37,632 nucleotides of DNA from Thermoleophilia bacterium (lineage in GTDB: Bacteria; Actinomycetota; Thermoleophilia; Gaiellales; JAICJC01). Each line of letters begins with the position of its first letter. Position 1 is the first letter of the stretch. The position numbers were made by a program, and so were the translations under genes. The notes under the pieces are model-generated. The model did not search any database and had not been told where the DNA came from. It saw only the letters and a list, made by a program, of their open reading frames with translations. The stretch covers positions 1 to 37,632 of the forward strand of contig JAICKX010000018.1 in assembly GCA_025927685.1 (NCBI GenBank), in the 5' to 3' direction. Below, piece by piece: positions 28,781 through 37,632 of the stretch.

Positions 28781-28807
28781 GCTCGAATCGTTCGAGCCCG
28801 GATGGTA
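28781..28807 (-). promoter_or_regulatory. cupin operon promoter with inverted-repeat operator candidate
   Basis: TACCAT (28807-28802) is a likely -10 box on the minus strand. Seven bases on, the perfect inverted repeat GCTCGAA-TCG-TTCGAGC (28781-28797) covers the expected transcription start. The layout suits repression. No regulator gene for it is visible nearby. Confidence 0.45.
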
Positions 28808-28815
28808 CCGAGGGG

Positions 28816-31800
28816 CTAGCGGTGACAGGCGGTGTTGGCCGCGCCGGCCGTGGCCGGATTCCAGGCCGAGACGTTACCGGCATTGTCGACCGAGCGGAAC
28901 TGCACGATGTAGGTGCCCGCGTTCCGGAACGTGACGCTCGACCCCGTGGAGGTCGAGCCCCAGCTCGTGCCGGCGTTCGTGGAGGAGTGGTACTGGTAGG
29001 TCGAGAGGCCCGAGAGCGCGTCGGTCGCGCCGGACGCCCGGATGGTGATGCGGCTGTTCGTGCAGGTGAGGGAGCCGCCGCTCACGGTCGGCACGGTCGG
29101 CAGCGTCCGGTCGAGCTTCACGGTGTTGGTCGAGCCGGAGTACGTCGGAACCCAGGACGACACGTTGCCGGCGTTGTCCACCGAGCGGAACTGGACGATC
29201 GTCGTGCCCTCCGCCGCGACGACGGCCGACGCGCCGGCCACGGTGGCGCCCCAGGTCGAGCCGCCGTTCGTCGACGTGCGGTACTCGTAGCGGGCGAGGC
29301 CGGAGATCGAGTCCGTTGCCGCGCCCGCCGAGATCGTCCGCGACACGGCGTTCGACCAGCTCGTCGAGCCGCCCGAGACCGTGGGGCTGGTCGGCACCGT
29401 GCGGTCGAGCCTCACCGTGCCCTGCACCCAGGCCGACCGGTTGCCTGCGGCATCGAAGGAGCGGAACTGCACGACCGTCGTGCCCTGCGCGCTCACCGTC
29501 ACCGAGCTGCCCGCGGCAGTCGCCGAGAACGCGCCGCCGTTGAAGGACGTCTGATACTCGTAGCCCGAGACCGCGCTGCCGCCGTCCGTCGATCCCGACG
29601 CGGTGACCGCCACCGACGCCGCGGTGCTCCAGATGCCGGTCGCGCCGGACACCACCGGGTTCGTGGGCACGCCGCGGTCCAGCTTCACGGTGTTCCCGGC
29701 ACCGGCCGGCGACGGAGCCCATGCCGATGCGTTGCCCGCACCGTCAACGGCCCGGAACTGGACGAGGGCGGTGCCCTCGGCCGAGATCGTCGCCGTCGCG
29801 CCCGCGGTCGTGCCCGACCAGGTGGCACCGCCGGTCGTCGAGGTGCGGTACTCGTAGTGGTCCACACCGTCGGTCGCAGGCGTGTCGGTCGAGCCGGCCG
29901 CGCTCACCGTCGCCGACGCGACGTTCTGCCAGGTCAGCGAGCCGCCGGTCACGCTCGGTGCGGACGGGGCGGTGCGGTCGACGCGGGCGGTGCCCTGCAC
30001 CCAGCCGGATGCGCGGCCCACGCCGTCCACGGCCCGGAAGCGGACGAGCGTCTCGCCCTCGATGCTGACCGTGACGGAGGCGCCCGCCGTCGGAAGCGGC
30101 GACCAGGTCGCCCCGCCGTTCGTCGACTGCTCGTACTCGTACCCGGCGACCCCGCTGGCGGCGTCCGTGGAGCCCGAGGCGGTCAGGGTGAGCGACGTGA
30201 CACTCTGCCAGGCGGCCGAGCCGCCGGACACGACCGGGTTCGTGGGCGCGGCCAGGTCGAGCTTCACCGTGCTGCCCGCGGTCGCGGAGGAGGGCGTCCA
30301 TGCCGAGACGTTGCCGGCGCCGTCGACGCTTCGGAACTGCACCTGGGTCGTCCCCTCGGCTGCGACGTTCACCGCGGCGCCGCCGGCCGCGCCTGACCAG
30401 GCGCCGCCGTTCAGGTTCGTGCGGTACTCGTAGGCCGCGAGGCCGGAGCCGCCGGTGTCGGTCGAGACCGACGCCGAGACGGCGACGGGCGCCGCGCTCT
30501 GCCAGGCCGACGACCCGCCGGCGACGCCGGGCGCCGACGGCGCCGTCCGGTCGATGCGGACGGTGGCGGAGACCCACGCCGACGTGTTCCCGGCGCCGTC
30601 GAGCGCACGCAGCTCGACGAGCGTCTCGTTCTGCGCCGAGACGGTGACGGACGCGCCGGCGCTCGCTGCCGACCAGGTGGCACCGCCGTCCGTGGAGGTG
30701 CGGTGCTCGTACGTGGCCGGGCCGGAGCCGCCGGAGTCGGTCGACCCGGATCCGCTGACGGCGACCGACGCGGCGCTCTGCCATGCGAGCGAGCCGCCGG
30801 TGACGGCCGGAGCTGTCGGGTCGGTGCGGTCGAGGCGCACGGTGCTCGCGCCCGTGGGCGAGGACGGCGTCCACGCCGAGGTGTTGCCCACGCCGTCGAC
30901 GCTGCGGAACTGGACGAGCGTCTCGCCCTGCGCCGAGACGGCGTCCGTCGCGCCGGCCGCGGGGCTGCCCCAGGTCGCGCCGCCGTCCGTCGACTCGCGG
31001 CGCTCGTAGCCGGCGAGGCCCGAGAGCGGGTCGGTCGATCCCGACGCCGTCACGACCGTCTGCGCCTGGGACTTCCAGGCGCTCGAGCCACCCGTCACGG
31101 AGGGCGCGCTCGGCGCGGCCCGGTCGATCCGGGCCGTCGCGGCGGCGGTTCCCGCGGCAGGGGCCCAGGCCGACCTGAGCCCGGAGACGTCGAGCGCTCG
31201 GAACTGCGCCAGTGTCTCGCCGTTCGCCGTCACGTCCACCGATGAGCCCGCCGCGGCGCTCGACCACGAGGCGCCGCCGTCGGTCGACGTGCGGTACTGG
31301 TAGCCGGCGACGCCCGACCCGGGCGAATCGGCCGAGCCGCCGGCGGAGAGCGTGACCTGGCCGACCGGCTGCCAGCTCAGGGAGCCGCCCGCCGGGGTCG
31401 GCGCGCCGGGCGCGGTACGGTCGATGCGGACGGTGGCCTGCTTCCAGCCGGACGCGAAGCCGGCGATGTCGACGGCCCGGAAGCGGACGAGTGTCTGGCC
31501 CTCGTCGGTGACGCCGAGCGAGGAGCCCGTAGCGGGCGGCGACCAGTTGGCGCCGCCGTCCGTCGACGTCTCGTACTGGTACGCGGCGAGGCCCGAGCCG
31601 GGGCTGTCGGTCGATCCGGCGGCCGAGACGGTCACCGACGCGGCGTTCTTCCAGGAGCTCGAGCCGCCGCTCACCGACGGGTCGGTCGGCGGCGTGGTGT
31701 CGACGCGCGCCGTGTCCTGCACCCACGCGGACGCGTTGCCGGCGGCGTCGACGGCGTCGAACCGCACGAGCGTCTCGCCCTCGGAGGTCACGTCGGCCTG

Positions 31801-33185
31801 GATGCCGGGTGTCGGCGGGCTCCAGCTCGTCCCGCCGTCCGTCGAGGTCTCGAAGCGGTAGCCGCTGAGGCCGGCGCCGCCGAGGTCGATCGATGCGCCG
31901 GCCGTGATGCTGACGAGCGCCAGGTTCTGCCACGAGAGCGACCCGCCGGCGAGCACCGGCGCGGACGGGGCCGTGTGGTCGAGCCGGACCGTGGCCTCTG
32001 CCCAGGCGGACTGGAGCCCGGCCCCGTCGACGGCCGCGTAGCGCACGAGCGTCTCCCCCTCGGCGCTCACGGCCAGCGACGCTGCGGCGGCCGGTGCCGA
32101 CCAGCTGACCCCGCCGGTCGTCGAGGTCTCGTACACGTAGCCGGCCACGCCCGACCCGCCGGCGTCGGTGGAACCGGCGGCGGCGGTCAGGACGGACGCC
32201 ACGCTGCGCCAGGCCGCGGAGCTCCCCGACGCCGCCGGAGCGGTCGGCGCGGTGGTGTCGATTCGGACCGTGGCCTGCGCCCAGTCGGACCGATTTCCGA
32301 CGGTGTCGACCGCCCGGAACTCGACATCGGTGCGGCCCTCCGCCGAGACGGCCACGAGCGCGCCCGCCTGCACCGGCGACCAGCTCCCGCCGGCGTCGGA
32401 CGACGTGCGGTACTGGTAGCCGGCGACCCCGGACTGGGCGTCCGTCGAGCTTCCGGCGGTGAGGGTCTCCGAGGCGACGTTCTGCCAGCCGGCGAGGGCG
32501 CCCGCCAGGCTCGGCGCCGTCGGGTCGGCCGCGTCGATCAGCGCGGTGTCGTCCGCCCCTGTCACGGCGGGCGCCCACGCCGACACGTTGCCGGCGCTGT
32601 CGACCGCGCGCACCTGGACGAAGGTCCGGCCGGGAGTGGTCACCGCCACGGAGCCGCCGGCCGCTGCACCGCTCCAGGCGATGCCGTCCGGGGAGGTGCG
32701 GTGCTGGTAGCCGGCGACGGCGCCACCCGGGTCGGTCGACCCGGCGCCCGAGATCGTGACGGGGCCCGCCGCCCACGAGGCCGAGCCGCCGGACACGGTG
32801 GGCGCGCACGGCGCGGTGGTGTCGATGGTCCACCGCACCCGCTTCGTCGCCGAGCGCAGGTGGCCGCCGATGCGGCCGCTGACCTTGACCCTGAACGTGT
32901 GCGTGCCGGGCAGGAGGTGCTTGAAGGTGACCTTCGTCGTGCACGGCTTCCAGGACAGCGCGTCGAGCCGGCAGTCGTCTTCGAGACATGGCCCACCCGC
33001 TTCCACGCGAAGCTCGCGGTCGTCTTCGAGGTCGGGCTCGCCGGCTTCTTGGTGATCAGGACGCCGAGGGTGGAGATCGACGGGCCGACCATCGGCTGGG
33101 CCGATGCGGACGCCGGAAATGCGAATGCGGCAGCAGCCGCGAGAGCGGCAAGCGCAGCGGGCATGCGGAGATCGAGTCGAGGCAC
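28816..33185 (-). CDS. giant secreted protein of 14 Ig-like repeats, with a one-base frameshift after the signal peptide
   Basis: Reconstructed length is about 1456 residues. From GTG 33185 the first frame gives an n-region VPRLDLR, a hydrophobic core AALAALAAAAAFAF and cleavage near PASASA, then ITKKPASPTSKTTASFAWK. At about 32974 the frame breaks: adding one C restores KTTCRLDALSWKPC and joins the second frame, which runs intact to the TAG at 28816. The second part starts with a β-sandwich linker (HTFRVKVSG, WTIDTTAP) followed by 14 repeats of about 93 residues. Each repeat has a GGS..W start, STDGGATWS, SAEGETLVQFRAVDGAGN.SAW and a closing IDRTAP. No LPXTG or terminal helix is seen; the protein ends NTACHR. 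It probably binds surfaces or glycans outside the cell. The frameshift is either a sequencing error, phase variation or real inactivation. Confidence 0.85.
28830..32820 (-). repeat. tandem array of 14 Ig-like repeat units (about 280 bp each)
   Basis: Fourteen units, each beginning at a PxxPxxxGGS-type boundary and ending at a D(R/T)TAP-type junction. They differ enough from each other that the array is old rather than freshly amplified. Unit ends are conserved more strongly than centres. Some have extended linkers (for example APAAGTAAATARIDRAA in unit 6). The last unit, at the low-coordinate end, has a Cys in place of the usual Trp (SLTCTNS) and ends the protein. Confidence 0.85.
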
Positions 33186-33254
33186 TGGGTCAGAGCTCCA
33201 CCATGGGGGGAAGTGAGAACTCTGTTGCCCATATCGGCATCCTGGGCAAGGAGC

Positions 33255-33260
33255 TTTATA
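33255..33260 (-). promoter_or_regulatory. possible -10 box of the repeat-protein gene
   Basis: TATAAA on the minus strand, about 70 bases before the GTG at 33185. It lies just downstream of the yjbQ stop. No good -35 is visible. A GGAG about 12 bases before the GTG could serve as ribosome site. Confidence 0.35.
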
Positions 33261-33270
33261 TGCAAGTGGT

Positions 33271-33666
33271 CTAGCCCGAAATGGGCGCGACCCAGACCTC
33301 GCGCGAGCGCGGCCCGTCAAACTCGCAGAAGAAGATCCGCTGCCAGCGGCCGAGCGCCGGCTTTCCGGCCTCGACGGGGACCGGCTGCGAGCTGCCGACG
33401 AGGATCGCCTTGATGTGCGAGTCGCTGTTCCCCTCGGCGTGGGCGTAGCCGGCATCGCGGGGGACGCGACGGTTGAGGTCGGCGACGACGTCGGAGGCCA
33501 CGTCCGGGTCGTAGCCCTCGTTGATCGTCACGGCCGCGGTCGTGTGCGGAACGTGCAGGAGCACGGCTCCCTCGTCCAGGCCGAGCTCTGCAACCGCGGT
33601 CGCCACCTCCGCGGTGATGTCGACCAGCTCCTCGCGCTGCCCGGTGCGAAGCGTGAACCGGTGCAC
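33271..33666 (-). CDS. YjbQ/UPF0047 family protein
   Basis: 131 residues, the normal size. Conserved stretches are LLHVPHTTAAVTINEGYDPD, NRRVPRDAGYAHAEGNSDSH, and GRWQRIFFCEFDGPR, with several His, Asp and Glu residues that form the family's metal or phosphate site. Some members have weak thiamine-phosphate-synthase activity (the annotation 'secondary thiamine-phosphate synthase'); the physiological role is unsettled. GTG 33666 is preceded by TACGAT at 6 bases, and the gene diverges from the exonuclease gene with only 26 bases between starts. Confidence 0.92.
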   Translation of the reverse strand: MHRFTLRTGQREELVDITAEVATAVAELGLDEGAVLLHVPHTTAAVTINEGYDPDVASDVVADLNRRVPRDAGYAHAEGNSDSHIKAILVGSSQPVPVEAGKPALGRWQRIFFCEFDGPRSREVWVAPISG

Positions 33667-33672
33667 GGTTCG

Positions 33673-33684
33673 ATCGTATACCGT
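33673..33684. promoter_or_regulatory. abutting divergent -10 boxes of yjbQ and exonuclease genes
   Basis: On the minus strand TACGAT (33678-33673) is 6 bases before the yjbQ GTG. On the plus strand TACCGT (33679-33684) is 8 bases before the exonuclease GTG at 33693. The two hexamers sit head to head in GTATAC-like sequence. Confidence 0.45.
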
Positions 33685-33692
33685 CGGCCGCC

Positions 33693-34544
33693 GTGGCCCC
33701 GCGACCGCTCCTCGTCCTCGACGGCGACTCGCTGGCGCATCGCGCCTACCACGGCTCGCGGCCGCTGGCCGGCGCGGGCGGGCGCCCGATCAACGCGATG
33801 CACGGGTTTGCGATCATGGCGATCGGGCTGTGGCGGGCCGAGAAGCCGCGCGCGGTGCTGGCGTGCTGGGACACGCTGACGGCGCCGACCTACCGGCACG
33901 AGCTGTGGCCGAGCTACCAGGCGGGGCGGGAGTTCGACCCGGAGATCCTGGAGCAGCTCGACCGCATGCCGGAGCTGTGCGAGGCGCTCGGGTTCGCGTG
34001 GGCCAAGGGGGCGGGGTACGAGGCGGACGATTTCCTGGCGACCGCGGCGCGGCTGGAGACGGAGGCCGGCGGGCGCGCCTTGGTGGTGACGTCCGACCGC
34101 GACGCCTACCAGCTCGTGTCCGACTCGGTGGCGGTGCTGGCGCCGCGGACGGGCGGCTACGCGCCCGACCGCATCGACGGCAAGGAGGTCGTCGAGCGGT
34201 ACAAGGTGCTGCCCGAGCAGGTGCCCGACTTCATCGCCCTGCGCGGGGACCCGTCCGACAAGATCCCGGGCGCGAAGGGGATCGGGGCGAAGGGGGCCGC
34301 CGACCTGCTGCTGCGGTACGGAACGCTGGAGGGCATCGTCGAGGCGGCCGACGAGCTCTCCCTCAGGCAGGCGGAGGCGGTGCGGGACGAACGGCTGGCG
34401 CTGTTCCGGCGGGTGGCGACGATGGATCGGCGCGCGCCGGTCAAGCGGCCGCGGGACAACACGCTCGATCAGGCGCGGGCGGCGGCGTATGCCCGCGAGA
34501 TCGGGGATGAGCGGCTGGCCGAGCGGATCGCGGGGCGCGGTTAG
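33693..34544 (+). CDS. stand-alone 5'-3' exonuclease (FEN/PolA N-terminal type)
   Basis: 283 residues, the length of the 5'-nuclease domain of DNA polymerase I on its own. Metal-binding acidic clusters are visible in LVLDGDSLAHRAY, YEADDFLA and VTSDRDAYQLV. The helix-three-turn-helix DNA site is DPSDKIPGAKGIGAKGAA. There is no polymerase domain; the frame closes at a normal stop, so this is not a truncated PolA. Such free-standing enzymes process flaps and RNA primers. The start GTG follows a TACCGT hexamer by 8 bases and lacks a Shine-Dalgarno, suggesting a leaderless message. Whether polA elsewhere in the genome keeps its own nuclease domain cannot be told here. Confidence 0.92.
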   Translation: MAPRPLLVLDGDSLAHRAYHGSRPLAGAGGRPINAMHGFAIMAIGLWRAEKPRAVLACWDTLTAPTYRHELWPSYQAGREFDPEILEQLDRMPELCEALGFAWAKGAGYEADDFLATAARLETEAGGRALVVTSDRDAYQLVSDSVAVLAPRTGGYAPDRIDGKEVVERYKVLPEQVPDFIALRGDPSDKIPGAKGIGAKGAADLLLRYGTLEGIVEAADELSLRQAEAVRDERLALFRRVATMDRRAPVKRPRDNTLDQARAAAYAREIGDERLAERIAGRG

Positions 34545-34554
34545 GGCGGAGCCG

Positions 34555-36465
34555 TCATGCGCCCGTGGCGGCCGACGGTGCTCTGCCCATGTCGGCGAGG
34601 ACGTGGCGGAGGTCGTCGAGCACCGTCACGTCCTCGATGGTGGCCGGGATCCGCCACTCCTCGCCGTCAGCCATCTTGCGGATGGTGCCGCGCAGGATCT
34701 TGCCGGAGCGTGTCTTCGGAAGCGCCTTGACGATGCGCACCTCCTTGAACGACGCCACCGGCCCGATCTCGTCGCGGACGCGGGCGACGAGCTCGCCGGC
34801 GATCTGGGATCGCTCACGCTCGACGCCTGCCTTCAAGACGGCGAGGCCCATCGGCACCTGGCCCTTCAGATCGTCGGCGATGCCGACGACCGCGCACTCG
34901 GCGACGTCCGGGTGAGCGGCCAGCACCTCTTCGATCGCGCCGGTGGAGAGGCGGTGGCCGGCGGTGTTGATCACGTCGTCCGTGCGGCTCATGACGTACA
35001 CGTAGCCGTCGTCGTCGATGTAGCCCGCGTCGGCGGTCAAGTAGTAGCCGTCATAGCGCGACAGGTACGCGTCGACCCAGCGGTCGTCGCCGCCCCACAG
35101 GGTCGGGCTGCAACCCGGCGGTAGCGGCAGCTTCACGCACAGCGCGCCGATCTCTCCGGCAGGCGCCTGGCTGCCATGCTCGTCGAGCACCCGCACGTCG
35201 TAGCCCGGCACCGCCTTCGTGGCGGAGCCGCGCTGCACCGGCAGGCGCTCGAGGCCGACACAGTTGGCGACGATCGGCCAGCCCGTCTCGGTCTGCCACC
35301 AATGGTCGATCACCGGCCGGCCGAGGCTGCGCTCGGCCCACTCCAGCGTGTCGGGGTCGCAGCGCTCCCCGGCCAGGAAGAGCGTCCGCAGCCGCGAGAG
35401 ATCGTGGCCGCGCACGTGCTCCGCGCCGGGGTCATCTCGCTTGATCGCCCTGATCGCGGTCGGGGCCGTGAACAGCACGTCGACCCCGTGCTCGGCGCAG
35501 ACGCGCCAGAACGCGCCGGCGTCCGGCGTGCCGACCGGCTTGCCCTCGTAGAGGACGGTGGTGCAACCCTGAAGAAGCGGGCCGTAGAGGATGTACGAGT
35601 GGCCGACCACCCAGCCGATGTCCGACGCCGCCCAGTACACGTCGCCCGGCTCGGCGCCGTAGATCGCCTGCATCGACCACCTCAGCGCGACCGCGTAGCC
35701 TCCCGTGTCGCGGACGATGCCCTTCGGCACGCCCGTCGTCCCCGAGGTGTACAGGATGTAGAGCGGATCGGTCGCCCGGACGGTGACACATCCGGCGGCC
35801 TGCACCCCGTCCAGGGCCTCCTCCCAGGTGACGTCCCGGCCGTCCACGAGCACGGTCTCGTGCTGGGGGCGCTGGAGGATCACGCAGCGCGGCGGGTCGC
35901 CTCCGACGATCTCGAGCGCGCGGTTGAGAAGCGGGCCGTACTCGACGATCCGGGCCGGCTCGATCCCGCACGAGGCCGAGACGATGAGCTTCGGCCGGCA
36001 ATCCTCGATCCGTGAGGCGAGCTCGTTGGCGGCAAACCCGCCGAACACGACCGAGTGGATCGCCCCCAGCCGGGCGCACGCCATCATCGCCAGGAGCGCC
36101 TCGGGCACCATCGGCATGTAGATGACCACCCGATCGCCGCGCTCCACTCCCAAACGGGCGAACGCCCCGGCCACCCGGGCGGTCTCGTCGAGCAGCTCCC
36201 GATAGGTATACGTGCGCGCCTGCCCCGTGACCGGGCTGTCGTAGATCAGCGCCGTCTGGTCGGCGCGGCCGTCGCGGACATGGCGGTCGAGCAGGTTGAA
36301 GCACATGTTGAGGTGGCCGTCCGGGTACCACCGGTAGATCGGCGCCTCGCTCGCCTCCAAGGCGGCCTCCGGCTCCTGCTCCCACTCCACGCCCCCGGCG
36401 AGCCCGAGCCAGAACGCCTCCGGATCCTGCTGCCACCGCCGGTACGTCTCCTCGTAGTGGCCCAT
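34555..36465 (-). CDS. prpE: propionyl-CoA synthetase (acyl-CoA synthetase, AMP-forming)
   Basis: 636 residues. Activates propionate (or acetate) to the acyl-CoA via acyl-AMP. Motifs: the P-loop-like YTSGTTGVPKGIVRDTGGYAVAL, where 'PKGIVRD' is characteristic of PrpE and differs from the acetyl-CoA synthetase form; WWQTETGWPI; the hinge MSRTDDVINTAGHRLS; and the acetylatable lysine in PKTRSGKILRGTI. The N-terminus, EETYRRWQQDPEAFW, is the ACAS domain. ATG 36465 is chosen because homology begins there and TAAGGT sits 7 bases upstream; a much longer frame extending to 37479 is not coding. Lysine acetylation may control the activity, as in the family. Confidence 0.93.
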   Translation of the reverse strand: MGHYEETYRRWQQDPEAFWLGLAGGVEWEQEPEAALEASEAPIYRWYPDGHLNMCFNLLDRHVRDGRADQTALIYDSPVTGQARTYTYRELLDETARVAGAFARLGVERGDRVVIYMPMVPEALLAMMACARLGAIHSVVFGGFAANELASRIEDCRPKLIVSASCGIEPARIVEYGPLLNRALEIVGGDPPRCVILQRPQHETVLVDGRDVTWEEALDGVQAAGCVTVRATDPLYILYTSGTTGVPKGIVRDTGGYAVALRWSMQAIYGAEPGDVYWAASDIGWVVGHSYILYGPLLQGCTTVLYEGKPVGTPDAGAFWRVCAEHGVDVLFTAPTAIRAIKRDDPGAEHVRGHDLSRLRTLFLAGERCDPDTLEWAERSLGRPVIDHWWQTETGWPIVANCVGLERLPVQRGSATKAVPGYDVRVLDEHGSQAPAGEIGALCVKLPLPPGCSPTLWGGDDRWVDAYLSRYDGYYLTADAGYIDDDGYVYVMSRTDDVINTAGHRLSTGAIEEVLAAHPDVAECAVVGIADDLKGQVPMGLAVLKAGVERERSQIAGELVARVRDEIGPVASFKEVRIVKALPKTRSGKILRGTIRKMADGEEWRIPATIEDVTVLDDLRHVLADMGRAPSAATGA

Positions 36466-36472
36466 GGCGATC

Positions 36473-36478
36473 ACCTTA
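36473..36478 (-). promoter_or_regulatory. -10 box of prpE (leaderless)
   Basis: TAAGGT on the minus strand, exactly 7 bases before the prpE ATG, in a 26-base gap behind the Lrp gene. Confidence 0.45.
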
Positions 36479-36491
36479 CACCCGTGCGCCG

Positions 36492-36998
36492 TTACGCCCG
36501 CGTCCCCCACGCGTACGTCATCTTGACCATGTCCAGGTACATGAAGGTCTCGGTCGACTTGACGCCGTCGATCTCGCGCATGCGCTGGACGACGTCGAGC
36601 AGGTGGCGGTTGTCCTCGCAGACGACCTCGACGAGCAGGTCGTAGCTGCCGGACGTGAGGACGACGTAGCTCGTCTCGCGCCACTCTGACACCTCCCTCG
36701 CCACGCGATCCAGCTCGGTCTGGGCCTGGACGCCGACCAGGGCCATCACGTCGAACCCGAGCTTCATCGGATTGGTGACTGCCACCACATCGAGCACCCC
36801 GGCGTCCATCAGCCGGTGTACTCTCGTCCGCACCGCCGTCTCGGAGAGGCCGAGCTCGCGGCCGATGGCGCTGAACGCGCTCCGGCCCTCGCGCTGGAGG
36901 ATCTCGATGATGCGGCGGTTGGCCTCGTCCAGCGGCGGCGGCGAGGTTCGGATTCCTGCGTTTTGGTGCCCGTCGGGTGCGATATCCGAAGTTGACAT
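36492..36998 (-). CDS. Lrp/AsnC-family transcription regulator
   Basis: 168 residues. A DNA-binding helix-turn-helix (about residues 20-70: [20 protein letters not shown], then [20 protein letters not shown]) is followed by a C-terminal RAM domain ([38 protein letters not shown]) that senses an amino acid or related ligand and forms oligomers. The N-terminal 20 residues are a polar extension. ATG 36998 is chosen; the longer frame upstream overlaps the diverging ABC gene. Divergent from the PotA-type gene across 52 bases, so control of that transporter operon is likely. The ligand might be a polyamine or an amino acid. Confidence 0.9.
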   Translation of the reverse strand: MSTSDIAPDGHQNAGIRTSPPPLDEANRRIIEILQREGRSAFSAIGRELGLSETAVRTRVHRLMDAGVLDVVAVTNPMKLGFDVMALVGVQAQTELDRVAREVSEWRETSYVVLTSGSYDLLVEVVCEDNRHLLDVVQRMREIDGVKSTETFMYLDMVKMTYAWGTRA

Positions 36999-37009
36999 GC
37001 CCGCCGCAC

Positions 37010-37021
37010 ACGATATACGCT
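37010..37021. promoter_or_regulatory. shared promoter region of lrp-like and potA-like genes
   Basis: GATATAC holds TATATC on the minus strand (37017-37012) and TACGCT (37016-37021) on the plus strand, about 13 and 29 bases from the two starts. These leaders are longer than the leaderless genes elsewhere in the window. The plus gene has a GAAGG about 11 bases before its ATG. The Lrp-type product probably binds here. Confidence 0.4.
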
Positions 37022-37050
37022 CGTCCCCGTCTCGTGAAGGCCCTTCCGCA

Positions 37051-37632
<582 letters not shown>

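Noticed and set aside
28830-32820. CRISPR or short tandem DNA repeats suggested by the periodic sequence
   Set aside because: The period is about 280 bases, in one open reading frame, and the units diverge as protein domains do.
29744-32989. 1081-codon minus-strand frame overlapping the repeat protein
   Set aside because: It is the periodic out-of-frame shadow of the 14 Ig-like repeats. The repeat frame has the sensible composition and conserved motifs.

Overview
The window is about 37.6 kb of very GC-rich DNA (GC or GTC at almost every third codon position), with tightly packed genes, many 4-base start/stop overlaps (ATGA, GTGA, TTGA) and frequent GTG starts. Leaderless -10 boxes, a mycobacterial-type inositol-phospholipid operon, and the lack of any recognisable mobile element suggest an actinobacterial chromosome. 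A deep lineage such as Thermoleophilia is my inference; there is no rRNA marker here to prove it. I found no tRNA, rRNA, CRISPR array, insertion sequence or phage gene, and no gene-free stretch longer than about 170 bases.

Layout. (1) 1-5055, minus strand: two translationally coupled polytopic membrane proteins that look like GT-C glycosyltransferases, followed by dnaK, which carries an in-frame TAG at codon 44 and runs off the left edge. (2) 5222-6916: divergent endonuclease III and moaA. (3) 7014-12066: a phosphatidylinositol-type operon holding a PAP2 phosphatase, a CDP-alcohol (phosphatidylinositol-phosphate synthase-like) transferase, inositol-3-phosphate synthase, a fused GT4 glycosyltransferase::PHP esterase, and a degenerate uracil-DNA-glycosylase-like protein. 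(4) 12177-17548: peptidase cluster with an S51 peptidase, a presenilin/SPP-like membrane aspartyl protease candidate and a secreted S53 sedolisin, then a cobalamin-binding-like protein coupled to an M20 peptidase. (5) 17509-20410: an RlmD/TrmA-type RNA methyltransferase diverging from an HEAGH metallopeptidase through a shared near-palindromic promoter. (6) 20413-27550: a GT39-like enzyme, then a coupled operon (GT2, 4,6-dehydratase/epimerase, ATP-grasp, DegT aminotransferase, YbhN-type membrane protein, 42-residue membrane miniprotein) that looks like a lipid-linked amino-sugar pathway. (7) 27564-33185, minus strand: cupin and CDF-like transporter pair, and a giant secreted protein of fourteen Ig-like repeats whose signal peptide is separated from the repeats by a one-base frameshift. 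(8) 33271-37632: YjbQ and a FEN-type exonuclease (divergent), propionyl-CoA synthetase, an Lrp/AsnC regulator, and a diverging PotA-type ABC ATPase cut by the right edge.

Features that run across genes. At least a dozen operon-first genes have a TANNNT hexamer 6-9 bases upstream of the start codon, which implies leaderless mRNAs; one of them may start at CTG. A REP-like palindrome occurs twice in opposite orientations, and one copy supplies part of the C-terminal tail of the RNA methyltransferase. The most novel biology is probably in the inositol-lipid operon (candidate missing phosphatase plus a GT::PHP fusion), the presenilin-like protease, and the ATP-grasp amino-sugar operon.
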